Below are positions 1-8,873 of a stretch of DNA of 64,000 nucleotides, in pieces. Source of the stretch: CAVVIO01 sp963748095 (GTDB taxonomy: Bacteria; Bacteroidota; Bacteroidia; Bacteroidales; UBA10428). Positions within the stretch are counted from its first letter, which is position 1. The number at the start of each line of letters is the position of its first letter. The stretch spans positions 62,001 through 126,000 of the forward strand of contig CAVVIO010000026.1 of assembly GCA_963748095.1 (NCBI GenBank). The letters are read 5' to 3'. The position numbers and the translations under genes are program-made. The notes under the pieces were generated by a model, which was not told where the DNA came from, searched no databases, and saw only the letters and a program-made list of their open reading frames with translations.

Positions 1-295
1 CAGTACCATATTTTCGCCTGAATTCACGGTAGCGGAAGTCTTCTCCTTTGCCGAGGTTTCGCCATGCCAGATAAATCGAAAGTCGAAGCCCCCACAAAGT
101 AACTAAGAATAACAAGAGAATCTTACGTAGAGAAAACTCACCCGAAACATAAAAGTAAACAGCATTTACAATTACAAATCCCATTCCCCAAAACAAATCG
201 ACAATACTCACATTTTTAATAATTACACTTACGACCCATAAAAGGGTAACAAGTATAAAAATGATAAACGAGGCTTCTAAGAATATGGTTAACAT
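1..295 (-). CDS. DUF1295 family membrane protein (partial, C-terminus outside window)
   Basis: The N-terminal 98 codons of a minus-strand gene starting with ATG at 295 and running off the window. The visible protein has hydrophobic segments at about residues 4-22, 33-50 and 57-74. It then reads LWGLRLSIYLAWRNLGKGED and FRYREFRRKYG, matching the cytoplasmic signature of the DUF1295 / steroid 5-alpha-reductase C-terminal family (PF06966), a multipass membrane family related to isoprenylcysteine methyltransferases and sterol reductases. Its reaction is not known. It starts 10 bp after the stop of the DhaL-DegV gene and is therefore probably the last visible gene of the lipocalin-DUF2177-DhaL/DegV operon. 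DUF1295 and DUF2177 genes commonly sit in lipid-modification clusters of other bacteria, which is background knowledge rather than something shown here. Confidence 0.8.
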   Translation of the reverse strand, partial: MLTIFLEASFIIFILVTLLWVVSVIIKNVSIVDLFWGMGFVIVNAVYFYVSGEFSLRKILLLFLVTLWGLRLSIYLAWRNLGKGEDFRYREFRRKYGT

Positions 296-305
296 AGCTT
301 GAATT

Positions 306-2105
306 TTAATTAGTGTACAACAATGAAACAGCAATGGTACCGTTACCTGCATGCATACCAATAACCGGTGAAATATCAACAACAGATACTGGTTTTTTTC
401 CGGTGATTTCCATCATTTTTAGTTCAGCCTTGTGGGCTCCCTCCGGGTTATGAGCATGTAAAACAATATAATTCCAAATCGATTTTCCGTGACTAATTTT
501 TTCGATATGTTTAAATATTTTATTCAAACTGGCTTTTTGGCTAAAGGTTTTTCCAAACAAAATAGATTTACCTTCTTCATTCATAGAAATTACCGGGTTT
601 ATACCCAAAACATTGGCAATAAATCCAGCTGGTTTAGAGACCCTTCCTCCTTTTATCATGTACTTTAAGTTTTTGACACTCACAAATATTTTAGCATTGG
701 TAACATCGGTTTCCAACGATTTAACAATCGATTCAGGCGTTTTGCCCGCTTCAATATTTTGGGCGGCTTTGAGCACCAATAAACCAAGCGCACCGGATAA
801 ATTTTTTGAGTCTATTGCATAAACCGGTTTTTTAAATTCTTTCTCGATTCGTTGCCCTGCTTTAATGCTGTTTGCATAAGTTCCGCTAAACTGCGAGGTG
901 AGGTGTACCGAAATTATTGCGTCGTAATGCGAGGCCAGGTGAGCATATAAATTAGTGAAAGTGCGTTCATTAATCTGGGATGTTTTAGGGAATTCGGGGC
1001 TACTCTCTAGTAAATCGTAAAACTGCTCGGGTTGGATGGTTATTTTATCGAGGTAATGGTTGTCTCCAAAGTTTAAATTGATAGGCACGATATTAATTTG
1101 ATAAAAATCAATCAATTCCTGTGTCAGGTCGCAAGTGGAATCGGTAACTAAAGCAATGTTCCATTTTCTTTTGGTTATCATTTCCTGTTGGCGTTGCATG
1201 TCATCAACTTTCTGAAAAGTAATGGTTCCGGCATCTTTAAGTTTATAAAAAAGTTCAGCCGGATGATTGGTGTGGACATGAATCCGGCATGTATTTTCGG
1301 AACCTGCCACAACAACTGAATCGCCGTGCCCGGATAAAAACTGTTTTAATGATACATTACTGATTTTCAGGTTTTTTAGAATAGCTTCTGTGCAATACCT
1401 AAAACTAAGATCATCATCCACCATGTCTTCTGCATGAACCAGCGAAATATTTGCACTTCTTTCCAAAGTGAGACTCCTGATATTCCTGTTGTTTATAAAT
1501 TCAATTACGCCTTTAATAAAAACCACAAATCCTTTGGCACCTGCATCAACAAAACCATATTTTTTTAAGGCTTTTAGCTTTGAAGTTGTTTCGGTCAACG
1601 ATTTTTCCAACACCGTAATAGAATCGATAAACACTTTTTTAAAATCGTGTAATGCTTCTTTTTTACTGCTTAAAAAATCGGACCAATCACGGATAACACT
1701 TAACATTGTACCTTCAACGGGGTTGGCTACGGCTTCGTACATGTACGGGATTGAATTTCTTACGCTATCGGCAAATTCATGAAAAGTAATTACACGTTTG
1801 TTTTTTGTTTCATTGCTTAAACCATATAAAAACTGTGCGAAAATTACTCCCGAATTGCCTCTTGCCCCAATCAATGACGCTTCTGCTATATTCCCGATCG
1901 TTTTTTTATAGGACTTATCAGGTTTTATGGTATCGATTACTGCACGAATTGTGGATGCCAGGTTTGTTCCGGTATCTTTATCCCTTACAGGAAATACATT
2001 TATTCGGTTGATTTCTTCCTGATTCTGCAATAATTGCCTGCTTCCCGCAATAAATGCGTAATAAAGATATTTACCGTTGATTAATCTATCAGATAAGGCG
2101 TTCAT
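306..2105 (-). CDS. DhaL (DAK2)-DegV fusion, FakA/FakB-like fatty acid kinase
   Basis: About 599 aa. Residues ~5-190 form a DhaL/DAK2 ATP-binding domain (NVFPVRDKDTGTNL near the N-terminus, GARGNSGVIFAQ further on). Residues ~225-305 match the middle domain of FakA proteins (FRYCTEAIL, GDSVVVAG, RIHVHTNHP). Residues ~315-599 are a DegV/EDD fold (LVTDSTCDL, FPKTSQ, SGTYANS, GGRVSKPAG). In Firmicutes FakA phosphorylates a fatty acid bound to the separate DegV-type protein FakB; here both are on one chain, so a self-contained acyl-binding kinase is inferred. The usual DhaL PDGDTG reads RDKDTG: both aspartates stay but the glycine is lysine. I start at ATG 2105; an in-frame ATG at 2144 would overlap DUF2177 by 20 bp. 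It lies 19 bp after DUF2177 and 10 bp before DUF1295, in one operon. Confidence 0.8.
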   Translation of the reverse strand: MNALSDRLINGKYLYYAFIAGSRQLLQNQEEINRINVFPVRDKDTGTNLASTIRAVIDTIKPDKSYKKTIGNIAEASLIGARGNSGVIFAQFLYGLSNETKNKRVITFHEFADSVRNSIPYMYEAVANPVEGTMLSVIRDWSDFLSSKKEALHDFKKVFIDSITVLEKSLTETTSKLKALKKYGFVDAGAKGFVVFIKGVIEFINNRNIRSLTLERSANISLVHAEDMVDDDLSFRYCTEAILKNLKISNVSLKQFLSGHGDSVVVAGSENTCRIHVHTNHPAELFYKLKDAGTITFQKVDDMQRQQEMITKRKWNIALVTDSTCDLTQELIDFYQINIVPINLNFGDNHYLDKITIQPEQFYDLLESSPEFPKTSQINERTFTNLYAHLASHYDAIISVHLTSQFSGTYANSIKAGQRIEKEFKKPVYAIDSKNLSGALGLLVLKAAQNIEAGKTPESIVKSLETDVTNAKIFVSVKNLKYMIKGGRVSKPAGFIANVLGINPVISMNEEGKSILFGKTFSQKASLNKIFKHIEKISHGKSIWNYIVLHAHNPEGAHKAELKMMEITGKKPVSVVDISPVIGMHAGNGTIAVSLLYTN

Positions 2106-2124
2106 AGATTTGCGCTTTTGAAAA

Positions 2125-2532
2125 TTAATGAACATATTTAACAATGTAAAAGCCGGATAAACTTACGGCTGCCGATAAAATAATTCCCCAGGCTATATCG
2201 ATAAAAACAATAGGAAGTGGCCAGTCTTTCAGTGTAGCCAAATTTGTTAAGTCGTAAGTGGCATAAGTAAATAAACCAAACAAGGCCCCCAATATAATAG
2301 CACTTAAAGCAGAATTTTTATTCACCGAAGGGTAGATGGCAAAAATGGATATTCCTACAACATAAATGAGGTAGAATACAAAGGCAGCAGTCCAGTTAAC
2401 AGTGTCAGTTAAAAAGCTGCCTAAATATTTTTGGTATATGTTTTTAGCGATAAGCCCTAACCAGACCAAATCAATAATAAGGAAAACAATAGTTGTTAAT
2501 ACGTAATTTATTAATATGCTTTTAACACTCAT
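2125..2532 (-). CDS. DUF2177 family membrane protein
   Basis: 135 aa with four predicted membrane segments (about residues 9-29, 45-65, 75-93 and 107-130). The first segment carries FLIIDLVWLGLIAKNIYQK, and the middle carries GLFTYATYDLTNLATLKDW followed by a DIAWG motif; these are the signatures of DUF2177 (PF09945). Function is unknown for the family. It lies 21 bp downstream of the lipocalin gene and 19 bp upstream of the DhaL-DegV fusion, all on the minus strand, so co-transcription is likely. The neighbours suggest a job in envelope or lipid handling, but this is inferred from context only. Confidence 0.8.
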   Translation of the reverse strand: MSVKSILINYVLTTIVFLIIDLVWLGLIAKNIYQKYLGSFLTDTVNWTAAFVFYLIYVVGISIFAIYPSVNKNSALSAIILGALFGLFTYATYDLTNLATLKDWPLPIVFIDIAWGIILSAAVSLSGFYIVKYVH

Positions 2533-2553
2533 AATAAGTTGAATTGTAAATTA

Positions 2554-3114
2554 TTAGTTCACTGATTTTTTCTGTTCTACTTTAATAAGTTTTGATACAT
2601 CGTATCCTCGGGCATCAAGTTTTTCCAGGAGCTCATTGTACAGACTTTCTTCTATCTGAGGAGTGCGACTTAATATCCATAAATAATTATCAGAGCTACT
2701 ACCGATTATTGCCCATTGGTAATTTTTGTCGAGTTCCATTATATAGTAATCACCATAAAAGAACCAAAAGAAAGAGACTTTTAATTTGGCAGGTTCATTT
2801 TTTGGATCCGGAATTTTAGCTTTTCCGATAGCTTCTGAATATTTACCAGAAAGACTTTCCTTGTAACCACTGTTTAGCACCTTTATTTTACCATCGTCTC
2901 GCATAGAGTAGTTGGCAGTAACACCTGCAAGCCCTCGCTCAAAACGATGATCGTAACGGGCAATTTCATACCAGGTACCCAGGTATTTTTCAAGGTCTAA
3001 TTCTTTAACTGTCGATTTATCAATCATCGAATTTGAATTATTGAAACTATTAAAAACAAAGCCAATAAAGAGTAAGGATATTGTTATTACCAAGTTACTT
3101 AATTTTTTATCCAT
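2554..3114 (-). CDS. Blc-type lipocalin
   Basis: 186 aa. An N-terminal hydrophobic segment (about residues 6-22) precedes a lipocalin barrel that begins with the family signature LEKYLGTWYEIARYDHRFER and continues with ANYSMRDDGKIKVLNSGY, DYYIMELDKNYQWAIIGSS and LWILSRTP, as in bacterial lipocalin Blc (PF08212). Blc proteins bind fatty acids or lysophospholipids and usually sit on the outer membrane. I see no lipobox cysteine here, so the protein may instead be periplasmic or anchored by its N-terminal segment. It is the first gene of the operon lipocalin - DUF2177 - DhaL/DegV - DUF1295, which makes shared work on acyl lipids plausible. Barrel assignment is firm; the ligand is inferred from the family. 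Confidence 0.85.
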   Translation of the reverse strand: MDKKLSNLVITISLLFIGFVFNSFNNSNSMIDKSTVKELDLEKYLGTWYEIARYDHRFERGLAGVTANYSMRDDGKIKVLNSGYKESLSGKYSEAIGKAKIPDPKNEPAKLKVSFFWFFYGDYYIMELDKNYQWAIIGSSSDNYLWILSRTPQIEESLYNELLEKLDARGYDVSKLIKVEQKKSVN

Positions 3115-3642
3115 TTCTGCTTCTTTATTGGATTTTCATAATACAAACCAAAATGTTTAATTAATTAATTAATACGTTAAACACTTTAAACGCCTTATTG
3201 TTTATCATAAGTTTTATTACAAGTGAGATATTATTAAGTTAAAAAGCTTGCGTAAAATCGTTCCCATAATATGAAAAGTAGCGGCTTTTGTAGCGTTTTC
3301 ACATCAAGATTCAAACGCTTTGAGTAAATGTGCTAGTGCTTCAAAAACGTCTCATTATCTATGCTTTATTGCATGTTTCAGGTTGCTTGCAATTAATTAT
3401 CTTTTGTCTATTTGATCTTAAATAAAATGACACATATCCTTACTTTATTTTGCCTATAGCACAATTTATAATACACGGCACTTGAGTAGTTAAATTTATT
3501 GCCGGATATACAATTTCAGACTATTCACTATTTAGAATGAAACAAATAATGTTTAATAAAATCATATAAAAGTTAAACAAAATAATTTTTCTACTGTTTA
3601 CCTCTTGTTATCTAAATGAAATTATTAATTAAAATTAAAGTC
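3115..3642. other. Intergenic region between divergent lipocalin and fasciclin genes
   Basis: About 530 bp of AT-rich DNA between divergently transcribed genes. I see no RNA gene, no convincing ORF and no strong hairpin. It must hold the promoters of both flanking genes, but I could not pick out a clean TTG/TAnnTTTG pair. Confidence 0.6.
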
Positions 3643-5505
3643 ATGAAAACAATCGGAAAAATTTTTTTAAGCCTTTTTGCAGTTTTTGCATTAACATCAT
3701 GTGAAGATGATAAAAAAGACCAGGATTTAAAGACGACGGACAATATCGTTGCTCTTGCTCAGGGAACTTCAAATTTAAGTACTTTGGTTACTGCTATTAC
3801 AACTGCTGATTTGGCAGGTACTCTTCAAGGGACAGGTCCCTTTACTGTTTTTGCTCCAACAAACGATGCATTTAATAAATTAGATGATGGTGTTTTGGAT
3901 ATTTTATTAAATAATCCATCCGTTTTAGCTGATGTATTGAAATACCATGTTGTTAGTGGAAAAGTTATGTCGACTGATTTAACTGCTGGTCAGGTACAGA
4001 CACTTCTTACAGGAAAAACTATTGCTGTTACGCTTGGAAATACTGTTAAGTTAAATGAAACTGCCAGTGTTGTAGGTGCTGATATCGAAGCTTCTAATGG
4101 TATAGTGCACCTTATTGATGAAGTATTGCTACCGGAAGGTTTTGAATTACCAAAGTCAAGTATTGTAAGTATTGCTTCACAAACACCTTCATTAAGTGTC
4201 CTGGCAGAAGCTTTAACTATGTTTCCGGACTTGGTAGACGCGTTAAGCATGGATGGTAGTTATACCGTATTTGCTCCAACAAATGATGCTTTTGCTGCTT
4301 TATTGGGTGTTATTGGACAATCGGATTTGGAGGATATTCCTGAAAATGTAATTGAAAGACTTTTAAAATACCACGTTATTTCAGGTTCAGCTTTAATGTC
4401 TACAGACTTAACCGATGGACAAATGGCGGCTACACTTTTAAGTGCCAATGATAAGGTTATGGTAAAAATTGATGGCAGCACAGTGAAAATTAATGATGCT
4501 ACTGTTACAACAGCAAATATAGAGGCATCAAACGGAGTTATTCATATTATTGACGCTGTTTTGGTTCCAGAACAAGAAATGAATATTGTAAATACAATTG
4601 TAGAACCAGCTTATTTTAATAAAGATTTTTCGATCTTAACCGCTGCAGTTATTAAAGCTGATTTATTAAGTACATTAATTAATAAGGAAGCTAACTTTAC
4701 TTTATTTGCACCTAATAACGATGCATTTGAAAAAGCTGGTATTACCAGTCTGGATGGATTATCAGCAGAAGATTTAGCTCCGATTTTAACTTATCACGTA
4801 ATAAATGCTGAAGTATTTGGCGATGGTTTGCCGGCAACCGGATCAGCAGTTACTACGTTAGGTGGAGATTTTTATCTAAGTATTAACAGTGATGGAGCTT
4901 ACATTAATGGATTAACAAAAATTACTGAAGCAACTCTGTCGGGTGGAGCTTTAGATTACGATAATGGTGTTGTTCACTTAATCGACAGGACCCTGGTTCC
5001 TTCAACGAAAAATATAGTTAGTATTGCTGTGGCAGCGTCACAAGCTACAGAAGGAGCAGAATTCGGACAATTAGTAGCTGCACTTACAGCAGTAGAAAAC
5101 GATGTAACTACAGATGCACTTGTAACAATCTTAAGCGGAGCCGGACCTTATACGGTATTTGCACCAACAGATGCAGCTTTCCAATCGCTTTATACGCTTG
5201 CTCAGGTAGCTGATTTTGATGCTCTTGTTGCGGCTGTAGGAATTGGAACAATTGAAACTGTATTAAAATATCACGTATTAGGATCACGAGTGTTTTCAAG
5301 TGATATACCAAATGCATTGGATGGAAACTCAAGTGTTACATTGGGGCCGCTTGGTGGAGGATCATTTACTTTAAATAGCGATTTAACAATTACGGATACA
5401 GATGGGGCCTTAAGTTTAGGAACTGCCGATGCATCAATTGTTAGTACCGATATTTTAGGAACAAATGGTGTAATACATGTTATTGATGAAGTATTATTAC
5501 CGTAA
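3643..5505 (+). CDS. Surface lipoprotein with four fasciclin (FAS1) domains
   Basis: About 620 aa. The N-terminus MKTIGKIFLSLFAVFALTSC is a lipoprotein signal with the lipobox LTSC, followed by an acidic stretch (EDDKKDQD) as in exported Bacteroidota lipoproteins. Four FAS1 domains follow at about residues 30-165, 175-312, 315-455 and 460-620. Each shows the hallmark pair of blocks: YTVFAPTNDAF-like (FTVFAPTNDAF, YTVFAPTNDAF, FTLFAPNNDAF, YTVFAPTDAAF) and a closing NGVIHVIDEVLLP-like block. FAS1 domains mediate cell adhesion or protein/carbohydrate contacts. I start at ATG 3643 rather than the in-frame ATG at 3616 because only the former puts the signal peptide at the extreme N-terminus. A strong terminator follows at 5585-5617; the gene is probably monocistronic. 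Confidence 0.92.
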   Translation: MKTIGKIFLSLFAVFALTSCEDDKKDQDLKTTDNIVALAQGTSNLSTLVTAITTADLAGTLQGTGPFTVFAPTNDAFNKLDDGVLDILLNNPSVLADVLKYHVVSGKVMSTDLTAGQVQTLLTGKTIAVTLGNTVKLNETASVVGADIEASNGIVHLIDEVLLPEGFELPKSSIVSIASQTPSLSVLAEALTMFPDLVDALSMDGSYTVFAPTNDAFAALLGVIGQSDLEDIPENVIERLLKYHVISGSALMSTDLTDGQMAATLLSANDKVMVKIDGSTVKINDATVTTANIEASNGVIHIIDAVLVPEQEMNIVNTIVEPAYFNKDFSILTAAVIKADLLSTLINKEANFTLFAPNNDAFEKAGITSLDGLSAEDLAPILTYHVINAEVFGDGLPATGSAVTTLGGDFYLSINSDGAYINGLTKITEATLSGGALDYDNGVVHLIDRTLVPSTKNIVSIAVAASQATEGAEFGQLVAALTAVENDVTTDALVTILSGAGPYTVFAPTDAAFQSLYTLAQVADFDALVAAVGIGTIETVLKYHVLGSRVFSSDIPNALDGNSSVTLGPLGGGSFTLNSDLTITDTDGALSLGTADASIVSTDILGTNGVIHVIDEVLLP

Positions 5506-5584
5506 TGCTGTAATTCTGCTTTGTTCGAATCATAATAATTAATTCGTATCCGATTGATTGTTTTTTAGGAACAGAGTTTTGAGG

Positions 5585-5617
5585 AAGCGGCCACTCGAAA
5601 AGAGTGTGCCGCTTTTT
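5585..5617 (+). terminator. Rho-independent terminator of the fasciclin gene
   Basis: Stem 5585-5596 pairs with 5602-5614 (12 bp with one bulged T at 5607) around the loop gaaaa, followed by a T run at 5613-5617. It lies 80 bp after the fasciclin stop codon. I see nothing else in the rest of the 5506-5834 gap. Confidence 0.85.
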
Positions 5618-5834
5618 ATATTGTGCAGACTTTCGTGTTGCTAACACTAAAATTGAGAATATAATTACTTCAAAATTTGCCTTAATTGAATTTCCGTGAG
5701 CTTCTGAATAAGTTAAAAAATATCAAAAGAGGATAAGTAATATTAAAATCTTAGCAAGGCTAAGGCTATTACACAAAACAGGACATGAACCTATTTCTGT
5801 CTTTAATCCAATCCCGGACCCGATGGGGATTAGA

Positions 5835-6245
5835 TTAAATGACAAAATATTGGATTTCACCGGTCAGCTTTTCATTTTTATTCTTCAGAAGCATATCTGA
5901 GAGTATCCAAAGAATTAAGGAAAGCAGATAAATTGAAATTCCATAGATCATAGGGATCATTGAAATCTTTAAAGAAGATATTACCAATCCGGGTGTAATG
6001 TCACCGGCTTCCTCTATTGCGGAAATGATGGAATAAATACTGATCAGTTGAAACAATACCCCTGTAATAAGGCCGAATAATCCGATTGATTTCAGGTGTT
6101 TTAATTTACCTTTCAGGTTACTGAACTTTTCTATGGCGTTTTTTAAAACGGGAATTATATAGTATATAAACCATACAAAAAGTATAATTAAAACTAATGT
6201 AAGTATTCCCGTAAATACCGGACTGTTGGAAATTAGTGCTTTCAT
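5835..6245 (-). CDS. Small MotA/TolQ/ExbB-like membrane protein
   Basis: 136 aa with three predicted membrane segments (about residues 12-32, 53-76 and 88-117). The middle and last segments, GLFGLITGVLFQLISIYSII and ISSLKISMIPMIYGISIYLL, resemble the two pore helices of the MotA/TolQ/ExbB family, where a glycine-rich helix and a helix after a short loop (here EEAGDITPGLVI) form the proton channel. The protein is shorter than true ExbB (usually over 200 aa) and no ExbD or TonB partner is adjacent, so a proton-channel role is only a suggestion. It is a single minus-strand gene pointing away from the LytTR regulator at 6423; the 177-bp gap between them probably holds both promoters. Confidence 0.6.
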   Translation of the reverse strand: MKALISNSPVFTGILTLVLIILFVWFIYYIIPVLKNAIEKFSNLKGKLKHLKSIGLFGLITGVLFQLISIYSIISAIEEAGDITPGLVISSLKISMIPMIYGISIYLLSLILWILSDMLLKNKNEKLTGEIQYFVI

Positions 6246-6422
6246 ATGAATAAATTTAGTGAATAAATTAATTTCAAATTAACTATGAAAACAGTTTATT
6301 GGCAAGGTCATATCCCTGTCTAAAACTGTCAAATACAGACTAAATTTTAATATTTCATAATTTCTGGTAATATTTGGAAAAGTAAGTTGCATTTTTGGAA
6401 CGAATAGTTAATTTTTGACACA

Positions 6423-7205
6423 ATGAAAATAAACAAGGTATACTTACATATTCTTTACTGGGTTATTGTCATCTTGTTTTTAAGCATTGTGTTCGGCAGG
6501 TCGTGGGGCAATACCGTTGAGGCTTTTTATTTTATTTGTTTGTTACTGCCGGTAATAATGGCAACATCCTACTTTTTCATTTACTTTCTGGTTCCAAAAT
6601 TCCTTTTGCAACGGAGATATTTTCTATTTGCATTGTATTTTAGTTATACAATAATTGTCTCGCTTTTTCTTGAGATGATCGTTCTTGTTTTTACCTTTAT
6701 TCTTCTGGTTCAGTATAATTTCGGTGAAATGGGCAGAAATGCGCACGATACATTACTTTTGGCCATTGTAATGTACCTGATTGTGTTTTTCACTGCTTTC
6801 CTGATAATGACCAGGCAGTTAATTGTCAGTCATAACAGGATCACTAACCTGAAAGAGAACAGGGATAAGTTGAAGCACCCTTTTTTACAGATCGTATCAC
6901 AACGAAGATCGGTAAGAATTCCCTTTGACGAAATACAGTACATTGAGAGTTATTCCGATTTTATTAAAATTATCACCGAAACTCAGCCGAAGAAGTGATC
7001 AGTAAAGAAAGGATCTCGAACTATTGAAAAAACATTGCCCGATACCTTCCTGCGCATTCATCGTTCTTTTATTGTGAATCTTGAAAAGATTACCCGCTTT
7101 GATTATAATGGAGTAGAGATTAACGGAATCACGATAACCATTGGCAGAACCTATAAAAAGCATGTTCTGGGGATATTAAAAGAAAGCGGTAAGGCTTTCT
7201 CATAG
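6423..7205 (+). pseudogene. LytTR membrane regulator interrupted by in-frame TGA from two compensating shifts
   Basis: The reading frame from ATG 6423 encodes four membrane helices (about residues 8-27, 36-57, 70-98 and 115-135) and the first half of a LytTR DNA-binding domain (PFDEIQYIESYSDFIKI), then stops at TGA 6996-6998. The same frame continues after the stop with the second half of LytTR (LPDTFLRIHRSFIVNLEKI, then GRTYKKHV) to TAG 7203-7205. Between about 6986 and 7018 the family-like text EEVISKERIS is found in another frame, so one shift near 6984 and an opposite one near 7019 explain the stop. Undamaged, the protein would be about 260 aa, normal for the membrane LytTR class. Either the gene is decayed or the sequence carries two indel errors. 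Its target is unknown. Confidence 0.8.
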
Positions 7206-7306
7206 CAGAAGCAGTAATGACTCAAGTTACAGATATGCCCGGGTATGGATATCGAAAGAATTTCAGCGCCAGCTGTGTAACTTTTGATATTATAAAAATG
7301 AAAACA

Positions 7307-8624
7307 TCACTCAAACAATTTCAGATCAATGGCTCCCCCCATCATTTCGTATCCTTTCTCATTCGGGTGCAGAAAATCACCTGATTGGGCTTCCGGCAGC
7401 ATGGATAAAGGATTCCTGCGGATTCTCCATTACCTTATCGAAATCGATGACTGCATCAAAACGGCCACTGTTTCGTATCCATTTATTGACCGTTTCTCGG
7501 GCTGCTTCATGATAGTCCGTGTAGTAAAATGATTTTTTTATGGGTGTAAGGGTAGCTCCGTAAACCCGGATTCCATGGGCATGAGCTTTATCGATCATCT
7601 GCTCATAGGCAGCAATCAGATCATCGGCAACCCGGGAGGCAGAAGCGCTGTCAGGGGTTCCACCTATATCATTTATACCTTCCATTATAATTAGCCAACG
7701 TACTCCGTGTTGTTTGATAATGTCACGATCAAAGCGGTCGAGTCCGGAGGGCCCCAGGCAGGGTTTGAGTACACAATTACCGCCAATACCCATATTGAGA
7801 ACTGCTATATGTTCAGTGCTGGCATTTTTTAAAAGTCGCTCTGCTAATATATCCGGCCACCTGTCTTGTTTGTTTGTACCCGAGCCCCGGCCATCGGTAA
7901 TGGAGTTTCCCAGAATTGCTACAGCAGCGGCAGTATTCGGAGCTTTCACATCGATCCCGTTGATGATATACCAGTGATCTGTCTTAACGGCATCAGCAAA
8001 GTTAACGGCTGAGATATTGTCACCGGCAAGCAGATATGAAGTAGTACGGGAACCTGGATGACCTGTCACATCCGGAGATGTTTGTCCAAAATAAATGGTG
8101 ATGGCTACCTGCATTCTCGGTTTCAGATGAAATAAAACAGGGTCTGAAGTAATCGCAATACCCGGATCCATGGTGACCTCTGGTTTACCTTGAAATTTAA
8201 GTTCTTTAGTTGTAGAAGCATCAATTGTACTACCGCCCTTTGAAATGGCGATTTGTACTGCCTTCATTGTAACAGGGCTTGTGCTGAATTCATTTGAGAA
8301 CCTTACCTGCAGACTGTCTCCACCGATGGATACGCAGACTACTTGTCGCAGTGTATTGTTACTCAATCCAGGAGCAGGAGGCATGTTTCGTGGTTCCACA
8401 AGCTGTGGTGCCGTACTCCAGGTTCCCACCCAAACCTTTGAAAGGGCGGGTACGAACCTGGAATTAGCAGGATTGGATATATCCTTTGAACCGGAGTTTG
8501 TAAATCCGAAAAGAATGAATGTGAAAAGGATTATAATAAATAAAGGTATCTTGGTGAATAACAGACGGAATGACCGGCGACTTTTAGAAATAGTATGGTT
8601 GGATGGACATGGTTTGTAAGACAT
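7307..8624 (-). pseudogene. SGNH/GDSL-type esterase, C-terminus frameshifted
   Basis: The intact frame from 8624 to 7377 gives 415 aa: a membrane anchor or signal at about residues 24-42, a beta-rich N-terminal domain starting VWVGTWSTAPQLVEP, then an SGNH hydrolase domain with block I ILGNSITDGRGSG, block II NMGIGGN and block III EGINDIGG. The frame then ends in unrelated residues. In another frame, 7307 to about 7406 encodes the missing block V, SGDFLHPNEKGYEMMGGAI, with the catalytic Asp-x-x-His. One extra T in the minus-strand TTT (plus 7407-7409) explains the break. Family members are secreted esterases removing acyl groups, often from polysaccharides. Without block V the enzyme should be inactive. 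It is divergent from the beta-helix gene and borders the glucan locus. Confidence 0.82.
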
Positions 8625-8873
8625 TGTCGTGATTATTAATTGATTATAAAGGTAATGTTTTTTTGTATCAAAGATCGTATTTTTATTTTAGGTTTGCTAC
8701 ATTGAAAATTCCAATAACATGCCAACATTATGAAAATGTTATAATTTCCTGTTTACTTATTTTCACAATTAGGTTTTTATTATCAGTAATGATAACTGTA
8801 ATAATTTCAATTCAAATTTTTTTGTAGTTTTAACTGATCATTACATTAAACACTAAAACCAATATTAATAAAT

